Assembly: GCA_035438585.1 (NCBI GenBank)
Contig: DAORIO010000023.1
Location: forward strand, 1 to 8,283
Origin: DAORIO01 sp035438585
Lineage (GTDB): Bacteria > Patescibacteriota > Minisyncoccia > Phycocordibacterales > UBA9973
Direction of reading: 5' to 3'
Length of the DNA stretch: 8,283 nt
Shown here: positions 5,213 to 8,283 of the stretch, piece by piece
Layout: each line of letters starts with the position of its first letter
Numbering within the stretch: the first letter of the stretch is position 1
Program-made: the position numbers and the translations under genes
Notes under the pieces: generated by a model
Databases searched by the model: none
Told to the model about the DNA's origin: nothing
What the model saw: the letters and a program-made list of their open reading frames with translations, nothing else

Positions 5213-7090
5213 ATGAACATCGTCTCTGTTTTACCAATAACCAAACACTCGCCAGAGAACGAGCTTACTTATTATTCAAGTCTCACACTTGCGCCGGGAG
5301 ATGTTGTAAAAATTCCACTCGGACGAAGAGTTATTACTGGAATTGTTAGAAAAATAACGACGGCAAAAGATGCAAAATACTCTGTTAGAAATGCAAATTT
5401 TGAACTAAAAAAAATTATTTCAAAAGTTGGCCAATCTATTTTTGATAAAAAAGTTTTTGATAGCATTGAAACAATATCTGAATACTCTTTTGTAAAATCC
5501 GGGGATATCGCAGAAATCGTAATGCCAAGACCAATACGTGAAGAAATAATAGCGGGTGAAATAAAAAAAAGCACACCGAGACTTTTGGAAAATGGCGCAA
5601 TCTTTGGACCACTTGAAAGTCGTATAAAATTTTTCAAACCACTGGTCCGAGAATATTTAGGAAACGGAAAATCTATTTTTGTTGTTGTACCAAGCATCTT
5701 TGATCTAGAACTATTTGCAGAAAAATTTGGAAGAGGAATCGAGCAATTAGTCATAAAACTTTCTCATTCTGAATCTTCAAAAAAAATACTAAAGAACATA
5801 AATGAAATAAAAAACTCCAAAAAGGGCTACTTGATCGTCGGAACTGCCTCTTATTTGGCTTCTGTTATAGATAGTATTTCGGTTGTTGTTATTGAAAACG
5901 AAAACTCTGGATACTACAGCAACAGTCTTTTTGGTTTTGATATAAAAAAATTTATAGAAGTTCTAACTTTCAAATTCAACTTGCCTCTTATTTATTCTGA
6001 CAGATATCTAAGCTCTGAAATCTGGAAAGAAATAAAAGAAAATAAACTTAAGCTAAAAATAAATAACTATCGTTTGAGTGAAGAATCCCCTATTATTCTG
6101 ATTCAAAAACCAGACAAAAAAATGGAGAAAACTTTTATTAGCGAAAAAGCTGTAAATATTCTAAAAGAAAAAACATCTCAGAGGCTTAAGGGTTTTGTCA
6201 TGTCTCAAAGAAATGGTTACGCCCCAGCAACAATTTGCAAAGACTGCGGACATTTTGTGACATGCCCAAATTGCGTGCGACCACTTGTTCTATATCACTT
6301 AGGAGAAGACAAATCTTTCTTCAAATGCAACACTTGCGAACTCGAACTAACCACAAATACTGTTTGTTCAAATTGTGGCGGATGGCAACTATATTCAATC
6401 GGCGCAGGTTCTGAAAAAATTTACAAAGAATTAATCGGTCACTTTAAAAAAAGTCATGTTTTTTTGCTTGATAGCACAAAAAAGCAATCGGAAAAAAAGA
6501 AAATAATAGAAAGTTTCAAAAGAGTAGACGGCTCTCTTTTGGTTTCGACTCTTCAGTATTTGATTATGAGTCAAAAAGATATAGATTTTTCATTTATACC
6601 GTCATTCAATTCTTTTGCGACAATTCCAACTTACAAAATAACCGAAAGAATTTTAGACACAATTTCGTATTTAAAAATTTTATCCAAAGAAATAATAATC
6701 GAAGACTATGAAGATTTGGCATTCATAATAAATGACATTGCCGAAGAAAACATAGAACAACTACAAATAAAAGAATTACAACTTAGACAAAAACTAAACC
6801 TGCCTCCATACAACACGCTGGTAAAAATTAAAATAAAAAATAAAGAAAGTGATTCTCTTATAGAAGAGACAAAAATGATCATGGATGTATTGGAGAATTA
6901 CGAACCAGAAAAATATAGACTAGCCTACAAAGACAAAAAGACTCGAGAAATTATTCAAAATGTCCTTATTCGCGTACCAAAAGAATCGTGGCAAATTAGA
7001 GACGGAGAATTTTTAAACGACCCTGATTTATTCGAAATATTGCAAAGTTTGGGCAAATCTATAGAAATTGATAGTAGTTCGTTATTTTAG
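5213..7090 (+). CDS. priA: PriA-like primosomal protein with lost helicase motifs
   Basis: A 625-residue homologue of PriA, the 3'-5' helicase that reloads replisomes at stalled forks (E. coli PriA is about 730 residues). Recognisable parts: the N-terminal 3'-DNA-binding fold (LAPGDVVKIPLGRRVITGIV, 26-45); MPRPIREEI (104-112); NGKSIFVVVP (151-160); an aromatic-loop segment QRNGYAPATI (332-341); eight zinc-ligand cysteines (342, 345, 351, 354, 372, 375, 385, 388); IGAGSEKIYKEL (396-407); and the C-terminal domain's LNLPPYNTLVKI (528-539). The ATPase motifs are gone. The Walker A region reads GPLESRIKFF (132-141), DEEH reads IENE (227-230), SATPS reads SDRYL (262-266), and QVAGRAGR reads YLKILSKE (486-493). 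The frame is intact over 1.9 kb, so this is not a decaying pseudogene by disruption. It probably acts as an ATP-independent fork-binding scaffold (inference). It diverges from mreB and lies 39 bases before rpsU. Confidence 0.9.
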   Translation: MNIVSVLPITKHSPENELTYYSSLTLAPGDVVKIPLGRRVITGIVRKITTAKDAKYSVRNANFELKKIISKVGQSIFDKKVFDSIETISEYSFVKSGDIAEIVMPRPIREEIIAGEIKKSTPRLLENGAIFGPLESRIKFFKPLVREYLGNGKSIFVVVPSIFDLELFAEKFGRGIEQLVIKLSHSESSKKILKNINEIKNSKKGYLIVGTASYLASVIDSISVVVIENENSGYYSNSLFGFDIKKFIEVLTFKFNLPLIYSDRYLSSEIWKEIKENKLKLKINNYRLSEESPIILIQKPDKKMEKTFISEKAVNILKEKTSQRLKGFVMSQRNGYAPATICKDCGHFVTCPNCVRPLVLYHLGEDKSFFKCNTCELELTTNTVCSNCGGWQLYSIGAGSEKIYKELIGHFKKSHVFLLDSTKKQSEKKKIIESFKRVDGSLLVSTLQYLIMSQKDIDFSFIPSFNSFATIPTYKITERILDTISYLKILSKEIIIEDYEDLAFIINDIAEENIEQLQIKELQLRQKLNLPPYNTLVKIKIKNKESDSLIEETKMIMDVLENYEPEKYRLAYKDKKTREIIQNVLIRVPKESWQIRDGEFLNDPDLFEILQSLGKSIEIDSSSLF

Positions 7091-7093
7091 CCC

Positions 7094-7122
7094 TTGCTAA
7101 TCTAATCTTTTCGTGATAAATT
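7094..7122 (+). promoter_or_regulatory. Putative rpsU promoter, leaderless
   Basis: TTGCTA at 7094-7099 and TAAATT at 7117-7122 are spaced by 17 bases in the short priA-rpsU gap. Seven bases separate the -10 from ATG 7130, placing the predicted start of transcription on or next to the A of the ATG. A one-register alternative is GATAAA (7115-7120). There is no Shine-Dalgarno in the gap and no terminator after priA, so read-through from priA is also possible. Confidence 0.42.
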
Positions 7123-7129
7123 CATAGCC

Positions 7130-7357
7130 ATGGCAAAAACAAGAATTGAAGTAAGCAAAACTGGATCTGAGAGCCCAACTGGGCTTTTGAGACGTTTTTC
7201 AAGACGTGTCCAAGACGCTGGTATAATAATGAAAGTAAAAGGCGGTAGATATTTTGAAAGAACACAATCAAAATACAAATCAAAAGTATCAGCTCTTCAC
7301 AAACTAGAAAGTAGAGCAAAATATGAAAAGCTTAAAAAACTTGGAAAAATCTCCTAA
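7130..7357 (+). CDS. rpsU: Small ribosomal subunit protein bS21
   Basis: A 75-residue, strongly basic protein. The segment ESPTGLLRRFSRRVQDAGII (14-33) matches the bS21 core (the 'LRRFKRxVxxxG' block of E. coli S21), followed by the usual R/K-rich tail with GGRYFERTQSKYKSK (38-52). The C-terminal extension REKYEKL-like (RAKYEKLKKLGKIS) is of the kind I associate with CPR bS21. bS21 sits by the 3' end of 16S rRNA on the platform of the 30S subunit, near the anti-Shine-Dalgarno sequence, and takes part in initiation. The ATG at 7130 is the only sensible start. The last 35 bases overlap ybeY, and two hairpins lie at and after the stop. Confidence 0.93.
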   Translation: MAKTRIEVSKTGSESPTGLLRRFSRRVQDAGIIMKVKGGRYFERTQSKYKSKVSALHKLESRAKYEKLKKLGKIS

Positions 7358-7739
7358 TCAAATAGAGATTCTAAATAAAACTAAATCAAAGGCACCAAAA
7401 GTGCCTTTTGATGTATTAAGAGATGAAATCTTGGGGAAAAAATATGTTTTGTCTGTCGCCTATGTTGGTCCAACTGAAATAAAAAAAATAAATAATGCTT
7501 ATCGACAAAAAAATGAGTCAACAAATGTTTTGTCGATTACTCTCGACAAAGTAACTGGAGAAATTCTTTTGTGTCCGCAAATTATTGAAAAACAAAAAAA
7601 AGATTTTGGACTAAATTATCAAAAACTGACTATTTTATTAGTTATCCACGCTATGCTCCATTTGAAAGGTTACGTCCACGGTAGTAATATGGATAAGATA
7701 GAACTGCGACTTAGAAAAAAGTTTCTAGTTTCAAACTAG
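7323..7739 (+). CDS. ybeY: Endoribonuclease / rRNA maturation factor YbeY
   Basis: A 138-residue zinc-dependent protein. YbeY acts in 16S rRNA 3'-end maturation and ribosome quality control. The metal-binding motif is VIHAMLHLKGYVHG at 107-120, with histidines H109, H113 and H119 in the family's HxxxHxxxxxH spacing. Two usual positions differ: HG has become HA, and GxDH has become GYVH. Other family blocks are the conserved arginine in NAYRQKNESTNVLSI (58-72) and GEILLCPQII (79-88). ATG 7323 lies inside rpsU (35-base overlap). Family similarity begins near IEILNKT (14-20), so TTG 7341 is a possible later start, but ATG is favoured. GAG about eight bases upstream is a weak ribosome-binding site. 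Placement next to rpsU makes sense because both proteins act at the 3' end of 16S rRNA. A stem-loop at 7385-7412 lies inside the coding region. Confidence 0.9.
   Translation: MKSLKNLEKSPNQIEILNKTKSKAPKVPFDVLRDEILGKKYVLSVAYVGPTEIKKINNAYRQKNESTNVLSITLDKVTGEILLCPQIIEKQKKDFGLNYQKLTILLVIHAMLHLKGYVHGSNMDKIELRLRKKFLVSN
7348..7370 (+). promoter_or_regulatory. Stem-loop over the rpsU stop codon
   Basis: AATCTC (7348-7353) pairs with GAGATT (7365-7370) around an 11-base loop that contains the rpsU stop codon (7355-7357). It lies 25 bases after the ybeY start. It is only six pairs, so it is weak on its own, but it stands next to a stronger hairpin. Confidence 0.3.
7385..7412 (+). promoter_or_regulatory. 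Terminator-like stem-loop 28 bases after rpsU, inside ybeY
   Basis: ATCAAAGGCAC (7385-7395) pairs with GTGCCTTTTGAT (7401-7412) apart from one bulged T, around the five-base loop CAAAA. The GGCAC/GTGCC core is GC-rich against the AT-rich background, with A's before and four T's after, so it resembles a short intrinsic terminator. Its place just after rpsU suggests an attenuator limiting read-through from rpsU into ybeY, or 3'-end protection of rpsU mRNA (inference). The T tract is short. Confidence 0.45.
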
Positions 7740-7749
7740 TATCATTTTT

Positions 7750-7778
7750 GGTCGCAAGAATTTTTATGTCTTACGACC
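7750..7778 (+). promoter_or_regulatory. Hairpin with the ftsA-like start codon in its loop
   Basis: GGTCGCAAGA (7750-7759) pairs with TCTTACGACC (7769-7778): nine of ten pairs, with a single C-A mismatch. The nine-base loop ATTTTTATG (7760-7768) ends in the start codon 7766-7768. The outer five pairs are GC-rich. This could be an RNA structure controlling translation initiation or a DNA operator palindrome. No T-rich tract follows the stem, so a terminator for ybeY is unlikely. Confidence 0.5.
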
Positions 7779-8283
7779 ATACTATATCAATTTATTTAAA
7801 CTCGAATAATTCCAAGGTAACTGGATTTTTGAACGATTCAAAAAATGGCTTACCTGCAATATTTCACAGCACAATAAGTGTTGATGGAATGTGGCGAGGT
7901 CAAATTAAAAATGTTGAACTAGTTCAAAAATCTCTAAACAAAAACATTGAGGATATAAAAAAGAATCTTGGTGTAAAAAAATTATCTGCTCATATTTCTT
8001 TTTGTCCTTCTACCTTAAAATCAACAATCGCGAATGCTTCAGTTGTTCTAACCAAAGCCGACGGCGATGTCACCCAAAGAGACATAGAAAGAATTCTTGG
8101 TGAAATAGAAAGAAAAAATACAAAAGTAAATCAGAAAATTCTTTTTATCGAACCGATTAGATTTTATTTGGATGACGCTCTTATAGACGGAAGACCAGAA
8201 GGACTAAAAGGTGGAAGACTCGGTGCAGATGCCCTTGTTGTAACAACATCTTCTCAGTATATAAAAGATATAGAAACAATAAT
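7766..8283 (+). CDS. FtsA-like actin-fold division protein, N-terminal part (cut by window edge)
   Basis: The frame is open from ATG 7766 to the right edge: 172 residues, partial. The clearest match is residues 95-160. LTKADGDVTQRDIERIL (95-111) corresponds to the 'ITxxDI' entry to the FtsA SHS2/1C domain. VNQKILFIEPIRFYLDD (121-137) corresponds to 'r-ilhviP-f-vDg'. GLKGGRLGADALVVTTS (146-162) corresponds to 'GmxGxrLexxxhivt'. GQIKNVELVQKSLNK (45-59) matches 'G-I-N-eeav-ai'. FtsA tethers FtsZ to the membrane through this domain. The phosphate-1 loop (usually DIGTS or DIGS) is absent: residues 7-20 read ISIYLNSNNSKVTG. A TTG at 7748 could add six residues, but ATG is preferred. CPR genomes often carry ftsZ after such a gene, which would lie beyond the window (inference). 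Confidence 0.78.
   Translation, partial: MSYDHTISIYLNSNNSKVTGFLNDSKNGLPAIFHSTISVDGMWRGQIKNVELVQKSLNKNIEDIKKNLGVKKLSAHISFCPSTLKSTIANASVVLTKADGDVTQRDIERILGEIERKNTKVNQKILFIEPIRFYLDDALIDGRPEGLKGGRLGADALVVTTSSQYIKDIETI

Noticed and set aside
5272..5754. 160-codon open frame on the minus strand inside priA
   Set aside because: It is antisense to a clearly homologous PriA region, with low-complexity composition and no recognisable domain. The same reasoning excludes shorter open frames opposite rseP, mreB and rpsU.
5213..7090. priA as a frameshifted or decaying pseudogene
   Set aside because: The frame is uninterrupted. N- and C-terminal domains and all eight cysteines stay in register, so the loss is confined to ATPase motifs.
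643..7739. Alternative genetic code with TGA read as glycine, known in some CPR lineages
   Set aside because: The nine visible stops are TAA (seven) and TAG (two), but the long genes run full length with no in-frame TGA. Widespread TGA-glycine would break them. Absence of TGA stops in nine genes is not significant.

Overview
The window looks like a compact, AT-rich chromosomal segment (about one third G+C by eye) of a Patescibacteria/CPR bacterium, most likely a Parcubacteria-type lineage. The grounds are several CPR-style proteins: a 75-residue bS21 with an extended basic C-terminus, a short YbeY, a sigma-region-4/HARE-HTH fusion protein, a reduced clamp-loader delta-prime-like protein, a degenerate PriA, a divergent FtsA-like protein, and a membrane protein of a family I associate with CPR genomes. 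No tRNA, rRNA, CRISPR array, insertion sequence or prophage was seen. All intergenic gaps are under 100 bases.

Layout. The left part reads leftwards (minus strand). From position 5138 down it runs mreB, a delta-prime-like gene, frr, rseP, then a sigma-4/HARE-HTH regulator that ends at a strong intrinsic terminator (601-637). Just past the terminator is a 34-residue single-span membrane protein, whose stop codon abuts the start of a larger membrane protein cut off by the left edge. The right part reads rightwards: a PriA homologue (5213-7090), rpsU (7130-7357), ybeY overlapping the end of rpsU (7323-7739), and the first 172 codons of an FtsA-like gene running off the right edge. mreB and priA diverge from a 74-base shared regulatory region.

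The genes are mostly housekeeping: cell shape (mreB), replication (delta-prime-like, priA), translation and ribosome recycling or maturation (frr, rpsU, ybeY), intramembrane proteolysis (rseP), division (ftsA-like) and transcription control (sigma-4/HARE). frr directly abuts rseP, without the uppS/cdsA/dxr genes that commonly separate them in other bacteria. This fits the reduced lipid and isoprenoid metabolism of CPR cells.

Four things deserve a second look. (1) The PriA homologue keeps its DNA-binding framework and all eight zinc-binding cysteines but has lost every helicase ATPase motif. (2) Several genes have a -10-like hexamer 6-8 bases before the ATG and no Shine-Dalgarno sequence, which suggests leaderless transcripts. 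(3) A near-perfect hairpin presents the ftsA-like start codon in its loop. (4) Actin-fold and AAA+ family members here (FtsA-like, delta-prime-like) lack their nucleotide-binding loops, although MreB is fully canonical. Functions rest on motif recognition by eye. No database search was possible.
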